From Rhodocyclaceae bacterium (GTDB taxonomy: Bacteria > Pseudomonadota > Gammaproteobacteria > Burkholderiales > Rhodocyclaceae): a stretch of 14,437 nucleotides of DNA. The notes beneath the pieces are model-generated. The model had not been told where the DNA came from, made no database searches, and saw only the letters and a list, made by a program, of their open reading frames with translations. Numbering within the stretch: position 1 is the stretch's first letter; each line of letters begins with the position of its first letter. Positions 7,303-13,321 of the stretch are shown here, piece after piece. The DNA lies in contig JAFSWK010000064.1 of assembly GCA_017444505.1 (NCBI GenBank), positions 1-14,437 on the forward strand, written 5' to 3'. The translations under genes were made by a program, and so were the position numbers.

Positions 7303-8532
7303 ATGTCCGCCCCATCCCACCCCACGCACTACATCCCGCGCGCAATGGAGCGCACGCTTGACCGAATGCTCGGCCAAGGCAAAGTCGTGCTGCTCACCGG
7401 CGCGCGGCAGGTCGGCAAAACCACCATGCTGCGTCAGCGGTTTGGCGCGCGCTTTGGCTACGTCACGCTGGACGACATGCAGCAGCTTGCCCTTGCGCGG
7501 CAAGACGCGGCGCTGTTTTTCCAGTCGCACCAGTTGCCGCTCATCATTGACGAAGTACAGCGGGCGCCGGAACTGTTCAGCGCCGTGAAACTGCTGGTGG
7601 ACGCCGACCGCGCCAAAGGGCAAGTGGTGCTCACCGGCTCGCAAACCTATCACCTGATGAAAGGCGTGAGCGAATCGCTGGCCGGACGCATCCGCATACT
7701 GGAAATGCCGGGGCTTTCGCTGCGCGAATTGCGCGGCGACGTGGCGCACACCGCATTTATTCCGCCCGCCGAAGTGCCCGCCGCGCCGCCCTGCCCAGTG
7801 GATTTGTGGGCGCATATTCAGCGCGGCTCGCTGCCCGAATTGCAGGACGCAAGCATGGACCGCGATGCCTTTTATAGCGACTACATCCGCGCCTATCTGG
7901 AACGCGACGTGCGCGAACTCGTGCGCGTGCACGACGAAATACGCTTTTATAACTTCATGGTCGCCTGTGCCGCGCGCACCGCGCAACTTGTAAATTTCAG
8001 CGACCTTGCCGCCACCGCCGACATCGACCAGAAAACCGCAAAAGCCTGGCTTTCCATTTTGCAAGCCTCCGGCATCGTGCATGTATTGCAGCCTTTTTCA
8101 GCGAACATCAGCAAACGGGTTGCCAAAACACCGAAACTCTATTTTCTGGATACCGGCCTGGTCTGCCACCTCGCGCGCTGGACCTCGCCCGAAGCATTGC
8201 GCCACGGCGCACAGGCCGGGCACATTTTTGAAACGTTTGTGGTCAGCGAAATTCTGAAAAGCCACATGAACGCCAAGGCCAGCCTGCGCGACATCTGGTT
8301 TTACCGCGACAGCGCCAAAAACGAAATCGACCTGCTGATTCAGCAAGGCCGCGTACTGCACCCCGTGGAAATCAAAATGGCCGCCACACCGCGCAGCGAC
8401 GCCGCAGACGCCTTCCGGCTGCTGGACAAGCTCCCCGACTTTGCGCGCGGCACCGGCGCCATCATTTGCCAGACAGAAACCCCCTGCGCCTTTGCGCGCG
8501 GCGTCGTAGCCATGCCGGTGTGGGCGGTGTGA
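7303..8532 (+). CDS. AAA_14 / DUF4143 family ATPase
   Basis: Protein of 409 aa from the COG1373-type family, which joins an AAA ATPase to a C-terminal DUF4143 region. Walker A GARQVGKT is at 33-40, Walker B LIIDEVQ at 80-86, and a sensor-like LTGSQ at 110-114. The family block YIRAYLERDVREL is near 194-206. A winged-helix-like segment follows (SDLAATADIDQKTAKAWLSI), then LYFLDTGL at 279-286. The end resembles a PD-(D/E)XK fold: Glu310, NEIDLLI at 340-346 and EIK at 356-358. The family is common, often mobile, and its cellular role is not settled. The gene is intact and has GC content like its neighbours. It is monocistronic, divergent from rfbC. No ribosome site is evident before ATG 7303. 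Confidence 0.92.
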   Translation: MSAPSHPTHYIPRAMERTLDRMLGQGKVVLLTGARQVGKTTMLRQRFGARFGYVTLDDMQQLALARQDAALFFQSHQLPLIIDEVQRAPELFSAVKLLVDADRAKGQVVLTGSQTYHLMKGVSESLAGRIRILEMPGLSLRELRGDVAHTAFIPPAEVPAAPPCPVDLWAHIQRGSLPELQDASMDRDAFYSDYIRAYLERDVRELVRVHDEIRFYNFMVACAARTAQLVNFSDLAATADIDQKTAKAWLSILQASGIVHVLQPFSANISKRVAKTPKLYFLDTGLVCHLARWTSPEALRHGAQAGHIFETFVVSEILKSHMNAKASLRDIWFYRDSAKNEIDLLIQQGRVLHPVEIKMAATPRSDAADAFRLLDKLPDFARGTGAIICQTETPCAFARGVVAMPVWAV

Positions 8533-8755
8533 GGCAGGGCGCGCCGCCCGATCGTCGGATAAAAACGCCCCATTCACCCGCCCCCTGTCGTCCGCAGGAA
8601 GGGACAGCAAAGTAGAGGTGATTCATCGCGCTCGCGTTGTTTCCGTTGCCGCGATCGGTTTTGCCGTTATTTCGCACCCGCACGCACAAAGGACGGACGA
8701 GACGCCCGCGATCCCACCAAACCCGCACCGCCGCGCGCTGGTCGCGCCATAACCC
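8533..8755. other. Gene-free GC-rich stretch
   Basis: I see no gene here. An open frame on the minus strand (8462-8728) overlaps the ATPase gene and has a composition typical of chance. The 12-base string at 8620-8631 (GATTCATCGCGC) recurs at 10565-10576 in the other large gene-free stretch, with weaker similarity continuing for another ~13 bases, which hints at a shared non-coding repeat. It ends at the 8756-8786 hairpin. Confidence 0.5.
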
Positions 8756-8786
8756 GTAGGGTGGGCAACAAAGTTGCCCACCCTAC
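8756..8786. repeat. Perfect inverted repeat, 14-bp arms, AAA loop
   Basis: GTAGGGTGGGCAAC (8756-8769) and its exact complement (8773-8786) flank a 3-base loop. It overlaps the stop codon (8783-8785) of the 69-aa membrane gene, so it would fold at the 3' end of the pilin cluster transcript. There is no T-tract, so it may protect the mRNA end or be a dispersed repeat instead of a standard terminator. The ends GTAGGG/CCCTAC resemble other palindromes at 10359 and 10670. Confidence 0.85.
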
Positions 8787-8992
8787 TTGCTACCTGCTTG
8801 TTTGTTAGATTTGAAGGCGATAGCCACTATTGCACCAACAATTGCACCAGGAATCATTCCTGATATAGCACCGCCAAACCCGGCAATGCCAAAAAATGAA
8901 CCCAAAAATCCTCCGATGAGCATTGGTATGATATACCCTCTCAGAGCAAAGGCAATACATGCTACAACACAAATGGCCAGAAGAACTTCCAT
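8783..8992 (-). CDS. Small glycine-rich membrane protein, unknown function
   Basis: I do not recognise a named family. The protein is 69 aa and almost wholly hydrophobic: a first segment (about 3-17), a Gly-rich middle (25-48) with GxxxG-like spacing such as GGFLGSFFGIAGFGG, and a second stretch to residue 60. It ends in a charged tail, KSNKQAGSK. The pattern suggests two packed membrane helices of the glycine-zipper kind. ATG 8992 has AAGGA 6 bases upstream. That site lies inside the end of the upstream 58-aa gene, whose TGA is one base before this ATG, so the two are translationally linked. GC is lower than in the surroundings. The ribosome site and tight spacing support a real gene. Confidence 0.65.
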   Translation of the reverse strand: MEVLLAICVVACIAFALRGYIIPMLIGGFLGSFFGIAGFGGAISGMIPGAIVGAIVAIAFKSNKQAGSK

Positions 8993-8993
8993 C

Positions 8994-9170
8994 TCATTTC
9001 CTTGTTGTCAAAGGCCATAACAGAACATAAATCGTAAAATACAAAACAAATGCAAGTGAGTTGTCCTCAATCGTCATCCAGACAGGTTTTTTTGACGGGC
9101 ATGCGTAGATAATTTTATTAATGGTTCTAAGAACGCCAATCGCTAGATAGATTCCTATGATCCATTCCAT
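8994..9170 (-). CDS. Small membrane protein downstream of pilin, unknown function
   Basis: A 58-aa open frame starting MEWIIGIYLAIGVL, with one membrane segment at about 3-16. A short basic loop with Cys and Lys (ACPSKKPVW) follows, then a second segment at about 38-54 (LAFVLYFTIYVLLW), and it ends TTRK. Both ends may face the cytoplasm by the positive-inside rule. ATG 9170 is preferred over the longer frame to 9365, because the extra part overlaps the pilin gene in another frame. A weak GGTGAG precedes it. It lies 49 bases after the pilin and one base before the 69-aa gene, so a three-gene transcript is likely. I know no homologue; a role in pilus biology is only suggested by position. Confidence 0.5.
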   Translation of the reverse strand: MEWIIGIYLAIGVLRTINKIIYACPSKKPVWMTIEDNSLAFVLYFTIYVLLWPLTTRK

Positions 9171-9219
9171 TGCGCAGTGCTCACCAAGCAAAACCAAGGT
9201 TGTTTTTAACGACTTTTGA

Positions 9220-9660
9220 TTATTGGCAGGTGCTGGGCAGAAACTCAACTTTTCCGGAGCTGATAGTGCATTTCCATCCAGTAATTTGTTTGGTGTTGGG
9301 ATCCAGAGTCGGAGCGAGGCGGATTTCGCTGCGTGCCAGTTGGCCTTTGTCGAATGGAATGGCAATCAAACCCGTAATGTCCGCAACCGAAACTCCGCCA
9401 TCACTAATGTATTTACCTTTCAGGTTGGCAGCGGATCTTCTGATGTTTTGATCTTGACCGATGCCGGCAAAGGATCCATTTTCAAAAGCGTAGATGGCGA
9501 CATCTTGTTGTAGGCCAGCAACTGCTTGGAAGGCTTCCGAGGCTTGCGCACGACCCATGTATTGTTGATAAGCGGGCAGGGCGATGGCAGCCAGAATGCC
9601 GATGATGGCGATGACGATCAGCAGTTCGATAAGGGTGAAGCCTTTTTGCATTGCTTTCAT
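9220..9660 (-). CDS. pilA: Type IV major pilin-like prepilin
   Basis: Structural subunit of a type IV pilus, inserted in the inner membrane, cut and N-methylated by prepilin peptidase, then built into the fibre. The protein is 146 aa. The leader MKAMQKG is followed by FTLIELLIVIAIIGILAAIA: cleavage after Gly7, Phe8 as the methylated residue, Glu12 as the conserved Glu5 of the mature form. The N-terminal helix runs on to about residue 60. Two Cys near the end (131 and 145) can form the usual D-region disulfide. ATG 9660 has AAGGA 9 bases upstream; ATG 9651 is a possible shorter start. Codon use is less GC-rich than the flanking genes. No pil assembly genes are in the window, so this is a solitary pilin locus or one served by machinery elsewhere. 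Confidence 0.92.
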   Translation of the reverse strand: MKAMQKGFTLIELLIVIAIIGILAAIALPAYQQYMGRAQASEAFQAVAGLQQDVAIYAFENGSFAGIGQDQNIRRSAANLKGKYISDGGVSVADITGLIAIPFDKGQLARSEIRLAPTLDPNTKQITGWKCTISSGKVEFLPSTCQ

Positions 9661-9832
9661 TTGTGTAATTCCTTGACAAGGTAAGCGCCCTTCCAAAAAG
9701 GAAGTTGCACTCGAAAATTGACCAAGATGCGCGCCCGAAGGAGCGGAAATCTACTTTGAACACGCAGCCTGTTTTGCGGACAAGCTGCGCGAGCACCGAC
9801 GTTGCTGCCACCTTCGCCTTCGTGCAGAGGTT

Positions 9833-9920
9833 CCGTAGACGCAAGCGACATGTGAAGCAAACTCGTCAGATACAAATCTAGCAGACCGCTGCATGTGAAG
9901 CAAACTCCGTGGATGCAAAT
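9833..9920. repeat. Imperfect ~43-bp direct repeats between pilin and HTH gene
   Basis: CATGTGAAGCAAACTC occurs twice, exactly, at 9849-9864 and 9892-9907. Each copy is followed four bases later by GATRCAAAT, making 29-base units 43 bases apart. A more decayed relative of the second half (CCGTAGACGCAAGC) starts at 9833, and CCGTGGATGCAAAT at 9907 completes the series. They lie in the region shared by the divergent pilin and HTH genes, so they could be regulator-binding sites or remnants of tandem duplication. Confidence 0.7.
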
Positions 9921-9943
9921 GTGACATAAGTCAAGCTATATGG

Positions 9944-10213
9944 GTGTCTGCCCGTCCTTCTCCTCCCGCTGCGCTGCCTGACCCGGATGATCCGCGTCAG
10001 GTGTTGGCGTACTGGATTCGGCGGCTGCGGGTGGACAAGGGATGGTCGCAGGAGCGGCTGGCGTTGGAGTGTGAGCTGGATCGCACCTATGTCTCGGCAG
10101 TGGAGCGGTCGCGCTGGAATGTGTCGCTCTCCAACATCGAGCGCCTTGCGCGGGCGCTGGATACACCGATCTGGCAGTTGCTCAAACCGCCGACGGCGCA
10201 GGATGCGCCCTGA
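9944..10213 (+). CDS. XRE-family helix-turn-helix regulator
   Basis: A small DNA-binding protein of 89 aa. After a Pro-rich start the HTH_3 domain covers about 19-82: VLAYWIRRLRVDKGWSQERL, then the recognition part CELDRTYVSAVERSRWNVSL and the closing helix IERLARALDTPIWQLL. The RTYVSAVER block resembles the common RTYISGIERG of this class, which includes restriction-modification controllers and many general repressors. No partner gene (methylase, toxin or phage gene) is adjacent, so the target is unknown; the repeats just upstream are candidates. The start is GTG 9944: upstream in-frame codons hold no other start before the stop at 9896. No ribosome site is visible, so the start is uncertain. 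Confidence 0.8.
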   Translation: MSARPSPPAALPDPDDPRQVLAYWIRRLRVDKGWSQERLALECELDRTYVSAVERSRWNVSLSNIERLARALDTPIWQLLKPPTAQDAP

Positions 10214-10245
10214 TTGCCTGGCGGCGATGGCAAGCAAGCGAGGGA

Positions 10246-10267
10246 GGGGCAAAAAGTTTTTTGCCCC
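10246..10267. repeat. Inverted repeat GGGGCAAAAA / TTTTTGCCCC
   Basis: Perfect 10-bp arms around a GT loop, 33 bases after the HTH gene stop. It could act as a terminator for that gene on the plus strand, since the right arm has five T in the stem, but no T-run follows. It shares both 8-base ends with the 22-base palindrome at 10359-10380. Confidence 0.75.
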
Positions 10268-10358
10268 GAAATGGTTGCGGACGCACCGACGCCCATAACA
10301 TGCCACGCCGGACGCGCTGCGTGCATATAACAATCCGCCGCGACAAGGGAAACGTAAC

Positions 10359-10383
10359 GGGGCAAATGATTATTTGCCCCTAC
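10359..10383. repeat. Inverted repeat GGGGCAAAT / ATTTGCCCC followed by TAC
   Basis: Perfect 9-bp arms (10359-10367 and 10372-10380) with a GATT loop, followed by TAC so the right end reads CCCCTAC. The total of 22 bases equals the palindrome at 10246 and the outer 8 bases of each arm are identical; only the centre differs. Best read as a copy of a dispersed palindromic repeat. Confidence 0.75.
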
Positions 10384-10457
10384 CCGCCCCGCGCGCATTG
10401 TGCGCACAAAAACATACGTTTATGACATAACCGAACCGTGGGGGGCGGAGGCGAAAA

Positions 10458-10554
10458 GCCAAAGCGCAGCTTTGGCCGCCGGAGCCGGAGCCGCGCAGCG
10501 GCGACGTGGAGACGGAGCATCGCTCCGTCTCGGATGCCGCCCTTAAAGGGCGGC
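10458..10554. repeat. Cluster of three perfect palindromes with 3-base loops
   Basis: Within 97 bases there are three hairpins. The first has GCCAAAGC arms at 10458-10465 and 10469-10476 with loop GCA. The second has GAGACGGAGC arms at 10509-10518 and 10522-10531 with loop ATC. The third has GCCGCCCT arms at 10536-10543 and 10547-10554 with loop TAA. The 12-bp direct repeat GCGGCGACGTGG lies just before the second and at the end of the third. The regular loop length and close packing suggest a structured non-coding repeat or RNA, not a terminator. Confidence 0.75.
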
Positions 10555-10669
10555 GACGTGGGACGATTCATCGCGCCCACGACGTTTCCCCCATCCCCGC
10601 CGCCAATTCCATGCCACGCCGCCCCCCGTTGTGACCCGTCATCCCCCACGGCGCACCCGCAACCGTTTC

Positions 10670-10693
10670 GGGTTTGATAAATCAAACCCCTAC
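10670..10693. repeat. Inverted repeat GGGTTTGAT / ATCAAACCC with CCCCTAC end
   Basis: Perfect 9-bp arms (10670-10678 and 10681-10689) around AA, with the right end again reading CCCCTAC (10687-10693). The stem differs from the 10359 copy on both arms together, while the terminal CCCCTAC is kept. Confidence 0.75.
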
Positions 10694-10778
10694 AACATCG
10701 CGCGCACGGGGACATCGCGCGCGCAAAAACCGGCGGCGCGGCATGACCAAACCGGCACGCCCGCAAATCCATGCGCGT

Positions 10779-10784
10779 TACAAT
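10779..10784 (+). promoter_or_regulatory. Candidate -10 box for yaaA
   Basis: TACAAT would start transcription near 10791, giving a leader of about 29 bases before ATG 10820. No good -35 box is seen at standard spacing. Weak, sequence-only call. Confidence 0.3.
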
Positions 10785-10819
10785 CAGGCGCTTTCCGGCA
10801 AACTGCCCTTTCCGTCATC

Positions 10820-11596
10820 ATGATTTTTGTCCTCTCTCCGGCCAAGGCGCTGGATTTTGAAACGCCGTTGCCTGCCTGCGCGCACACGCAGCCGGATTTT
10901 CTTGCCGAGGCTGCCGAACTCGTCGCGTGCTTGCGCGATAAAACGCCTGCGGAACTGGCCGCCTTGATGTCGATTTCCGACCGGCTCGCGGTGCTCAACG
11001 CTGCCCGTTTTGAACAGTGGCAACCGCCCTTTACGCCCGCCAACGCGCGGCAGGCCATGCTTGCCTTTGACGGCGATGTCTACGATGGGCTGGATGCCCG
11101 CTCGCTGGACGCGGAGGCGCTGGACTGGGCGCAGGCGCATGTGCGCATTCTTTCCGGTCTGTACGGTCTTTTGCGCCCGCTGGACTTGATTCAGGCCTAC
11201 CGGCTGGAAATGGGCACGCGGCTGGCCAATGCGCGCGGCAAGACGCTCTATGCTTTCTGGGGCAACCGGCTGACGCGCGCGCTCAATGCGCTGCTGGCCG
11301 CCGAAGGCAAAAAGCGCGTGCTGGTCAATCTGGCCTCGCAGGAATACTTCCAGGCGCTGGTCGCCAAAGAAATCGCCGCGCCGGTGCTCACGCCGGTGTT
11401 TGAAGACTGGAAAGACGGGCGCTGGCGCGTGCTGAGTTTTTACGCCAAGCGCGCCCGTGGGCTGATGATGCGCTACGCCATCGAGTGCCGCGCGCAAACG
11501 CCCGCCGACCTTGTGGGCTTTGAGCGCGCGGGCTACGCTTTTGCCGCCGAAGCCTCGGACGAACACCGGCTGGTGTTCCGCCGCCGCGCGGCTTGA
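10820..11596 (+). CDS. yaaA: Peroxide stress protein YaaA (DUF328/UPF0246)
   Basis: Cytoplasmic DNA-binding protein known in E. coli to be induced by hydrogen peroxide and to limit free iron and oxidative DNA damage. The protein is 258 aa, the same length as E. coli YaaA. It opens with MIFVLSPAKALDFETPLP, the family's SPAK start. It also has FDGDVYDGLDA near residue 75, ILSGLYGLLRPLDLIQAYRLEMGT near 110-133, FWGNRLT, and FYAKRARGLMMRY, all characteristic. ATG 10820 is chosen for the exact family N-terminus; the open frame continues upstream without support. The SDR gene starts 27 bases after its stop, so the pair is probably co-transcribed. Confidence 0.95.
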   Translation: MIFVLSPAKALDFETPLPACAHTQPDFLAEAAELVACLRDKTPAELAALMSISDRLAVLNAARFEQWQPPFTPANARQAMLAFDGDVYDGLDARSLDAEALDWAQAHVRILSGLYGLLRPLDLIQAYRLEMGTRLANARGKTLYAFWGNRLTRALNALLAAEGKKRVLVNLASQEYFQALVAKEIAAPVLTPVFEDWKDGRWRVLSFYAKRARGLMMRYAIECRAQTPADLVGFERAGYAFAAEASDEHRLVFRRRAA

Positions 11597-11623
11597 TTGT
11601 TTTGTGTTCAGGAGAAACCTACC

Positions 11624-12379
11624 ATGCCCATTGCTCTTGTTACCGGCGCTTCCGCAGGTTTTGGCGCGGCCATTTGCCGCACGCTGGCGGCAAACGGTCT
11701 GCGCGTCATCGGTTGCGCGCGCCGCGCCGAACGTCTGGCCACTTTGCACGCGGAACTGGGCGGGCGCTTTTTGCCGCTGCCCTTCGATATTCAGGACAAA
11801 GCCGCGTGCGAGGCGGCGCTTTCCAGTCTGCCCGAAGGCTGGCGGGACATTGATTTGCTGGTCAATAACGCGGGACTGGCGCTGGGGCAATGTCCGGCGC
11901 AGGAAGCGGAAATGGACGACTGGGAACAGATGATTGCGACTAACGTCACCGGCTTGGCGCGCATCACCCGTCTGCTATTGCCCGGCATGGTGGCGCGCAA
12001 TCACGGTTTGATTGTCAATCTCGGCTCAATTGCCGGAAGCTGGCCGTATCCGGGCGGCAATGTTTATGGCGCAACGAAGGCGTTTGTGCGCCAGTTCAGC
12101 CTGAATCTGCGCGCCGACCTTGCGGGCACGCGCGTGCGCGTCACCAATCTGGAACCGGGGCTGTGCTCCGGCACGGAGTTTTCCGAGGTGCGTTTCAAAG
12201 GCGACCAGGCGCGCGCACAAGCCGTCTATGAGGGCGTGCACGCCATCGAACCGGAAGACATCGCCCACACCGTGCTGTGGCTGTGGCAAATGCCCGCCCA
12301 CGTCAACATCAACCACATCGAAATGATGCCCGTGGCGCAGAGCTTCAACCCGCTGCGCGTGGTGAGAAAGGGAGAATAG
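11624..12379 (+). CDS. ydfG: YdfG-like NADP-dependent short-chain dehydrogenase
   Basis: Classical SDR, 251 aa, strongly like E. coli YdfG, which oxidises L-allo-threonine, serine and 3-hydroxypropionate-type 3-hydroxy acids with NADP. The cofactor motif TGASAGFG is at 7-14, and Arg33-Arg34 after the second strand favours NADP. NNAG is at 81-84, Ser135 in NLGSIAGSW, and the catalytic YGATK at 148-152 (Tyr and Lys). The stretches GSWPYPGGNVYGATKAFVRQ and PAHVNINHIEMMPV are nearly YdfG-specific. ATG 11624 has AGGAG 9 bases upstream; a start at 11597 is less likely. It follows yaaA by 27 bases. A hairpin with T-rich tail lies 37 bases downstream. Exact substrate here is inferred from the family. 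Confidence 0.92.
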   Translation: MPIALVTGASAGFGAAICRTLAANGLRVIGCARRAERLATLHAELGGRFLPLPFDIQDKAACEAALSSLPEGWRDIDLLVNNAGLALGQCPAQEAEMDDWEQMIATNVTGLARITRLLLPGMVARNHGLIVNLGSIAGSWPYPGGNVYGATKAFVRQFSLNLRADLAGTRVRVTNLEPGLCSGTEFSEVRFKGDQARAQAVYEGVHAIEPEDIAHTVLWLWQMPAHVNINHIEMMPVAQSFNPLRVVRKGE

Positions 12380-12416
12380 GCGGGCGGCAGAGATTGTTTC
12401 TGGCCAATGGACGCTT

Positions 12417-12456
12417 GGGCGTAAATTGAGATTTGCGTTTTACGCCCCTTTTATTT
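12417..12456 (+). terminator. Probable rho-independent terminator or attenuator before the ankyrin gene
   Basis: GGGCGTAAA (12417-12425) and TTTACGCCC (12439-12447) form a perfect 9-bp stem with a 13-base loop, followed by CTTTTATTT. This has the layout of an intrinsic terminator for yaaA-ydfG. It ends only ~15 bases before the ankyrin start and runs close to its ribosome site. If the ankyrin gene is read from upstream, the hairpin would act as an attenuator; otherwise its promoter must lie in or before the hairpin. Confidence 0.6.
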
Positions 12457-12470
12457 GTAGAAAGGTGAAT

Positions 12471-13256
12471 ATGGAAAACAGGGCATCGGAATTGGCTCGG
12501 GCGGCGCAAAAGGGCGATGTGGCTCGGTTGCGGCAGTTGCTGGGCGCGGGGGCGGATGTGAATGCCGTGGAGCGCAGCGCGGAAGAAATCTTTGCCGAGC
12601 AAATGCGCAGCATCACCGAAGCGTCCCCGCCAAAACCATCTCTGTTCTGGCGCATCGTGCGCTTGTTGCCAGCGCGTCTTTCCGGGTTTTTATTCGGTGC
12701 GAAATTCGCGCTGGTCGATTTGCGAAAAACCCTCCACAGTTATGAAGCCAGCAAAACGCCGCTGATGCACGCCGTGGAACACGGGCACACGGACGCCGTC
12801 CGGCTGCTGCTGGAAGCGGGGGCAAACGCCAATGCCACCGCCACATGGGGCATCACCGGAAGCCGCACGGCGCTGATGCTTGCTGCCGAAAAGGGCAATA
12901 CCGACATGCTGGCGCTGCTGCTGGAATATGGCGCCAATATCCACGCCGTGGACGAAGTCGAACAAAGCGCCTTCATCTATGCCGCCGTCGGCGGCAATGT
13001 CGCCGCCGTACAATATCTGGCGCAGCGAGGCGCGGCAATGGACGCGCGCGACGACGTGGGGGCGAATGCATTGATGCTCGCCTCCATCAGCGGCAATGCG
13101 GACGTGGTGCAATTTCTGCTCGCGCAAGGAATGGATGCCAATGCCGTCGATGAGGAAGGCGACAGCGTGCTGGTCTACGCCGCGCAATGCGACGGCAAGA
13201 GGGGCGCGGAAATCGTCCGGTTATTGCGTGACGCGGGCGCGCGCGAGGCGGGCTGA
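12471..13256 (+). CDS. Ankyrin-repeat protein with an internal insertion
   Basis: 261 aa, made of ankyrin repeats, which mediate protein-protein binding; no catalytic domain and no signal peptide. Repeat 1 is at about 5-32 (ARAAQKGDVARLRQLLGAGA). Then an unusual insert fills 33-93, Glu-rich at first and then FWRIVRLLPARLSGFLFGAK, which may be an amphipathic or membrane-touching helix. Five more repeats follow, near 96-122, 132-161, 166-192, 199-225 and 232-259, with the usual T/A-LMxAA..G and VRLLLEAGA pattern. ATG 12471 has AAGGTG just upstream. The gene ends 65 bases before the convergent ABC ATPase gene. Partner and role are unknown. Confidence 0.9.
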   Translation: MENRASELARAAQKGDVARLRQLLGAGADVNAVERSAEEIFAEQMRSITEASPPKPSLFWRIVRLLPARLSGFLFGAKFALVDLRKTLHSYEASKTPLMHAVEHGHTDAVRLLLEAGANANATATWGITGSRTALMLAAEKGNTDMLALLLEYGANIHAVDEVEQSAFIYAAVGGNVAAVQYLAQRGAAMDARDDVGANALMLASISGNADVVQFLLAQGMDANAVDEEGDSVLVYAAQCDGKRGAEIVRLLRDAGAREAG

Positions 13257-13321
13257 GGTTTTACACAGTCAAAACTTGCGCCTTGCGCGGAGTTCGGATT
13301 GTCGATTCTTGCCGCGCCTGC

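Larger units (their letters stand above)
10214..10819. other. 600-base gene-free stretch rich in palindromes
   Basis: I see no convincing gene. Open frames on both strands, including a 130-aa one on the minus strand (10380-10772), are low-complexity and cross several palindromes. The stretch holds at least six perfect inverted repeats with short loops (listed separately), a 12-bp direct repeat GCGGCGACGTGG at 10498-10509 and 10550-10561, C-rich runs, and a possible yaaA promoter at its right end. Confidence 0.7.

Noticed and set aside
7177..8082. 301-codon minus-strand frame opposite the AAA_14 ATPase
   Set aside because: Antisense to a gene with clear Walker motifs; composition typical of a chance frame.
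9833..9920. CRISPR array between pilin and HTH gene
   Set aside because: Only two to three imperfect units, spacers too short and partly repeated themselves, and no cas gene in the window.
10380..10772. 130-codon minus-strand frame in the gene-free stretch
   Set aside because: It runs through several palindromes and C-rich runs; the protein is low-complexity Arg/Gly/Pro/Cys and has no good start site.
10784..11890. 368-codon minus-strand frame opposite yaaA and ydfG
   Set aside because: Antisense across two well-supported genes and their gap.
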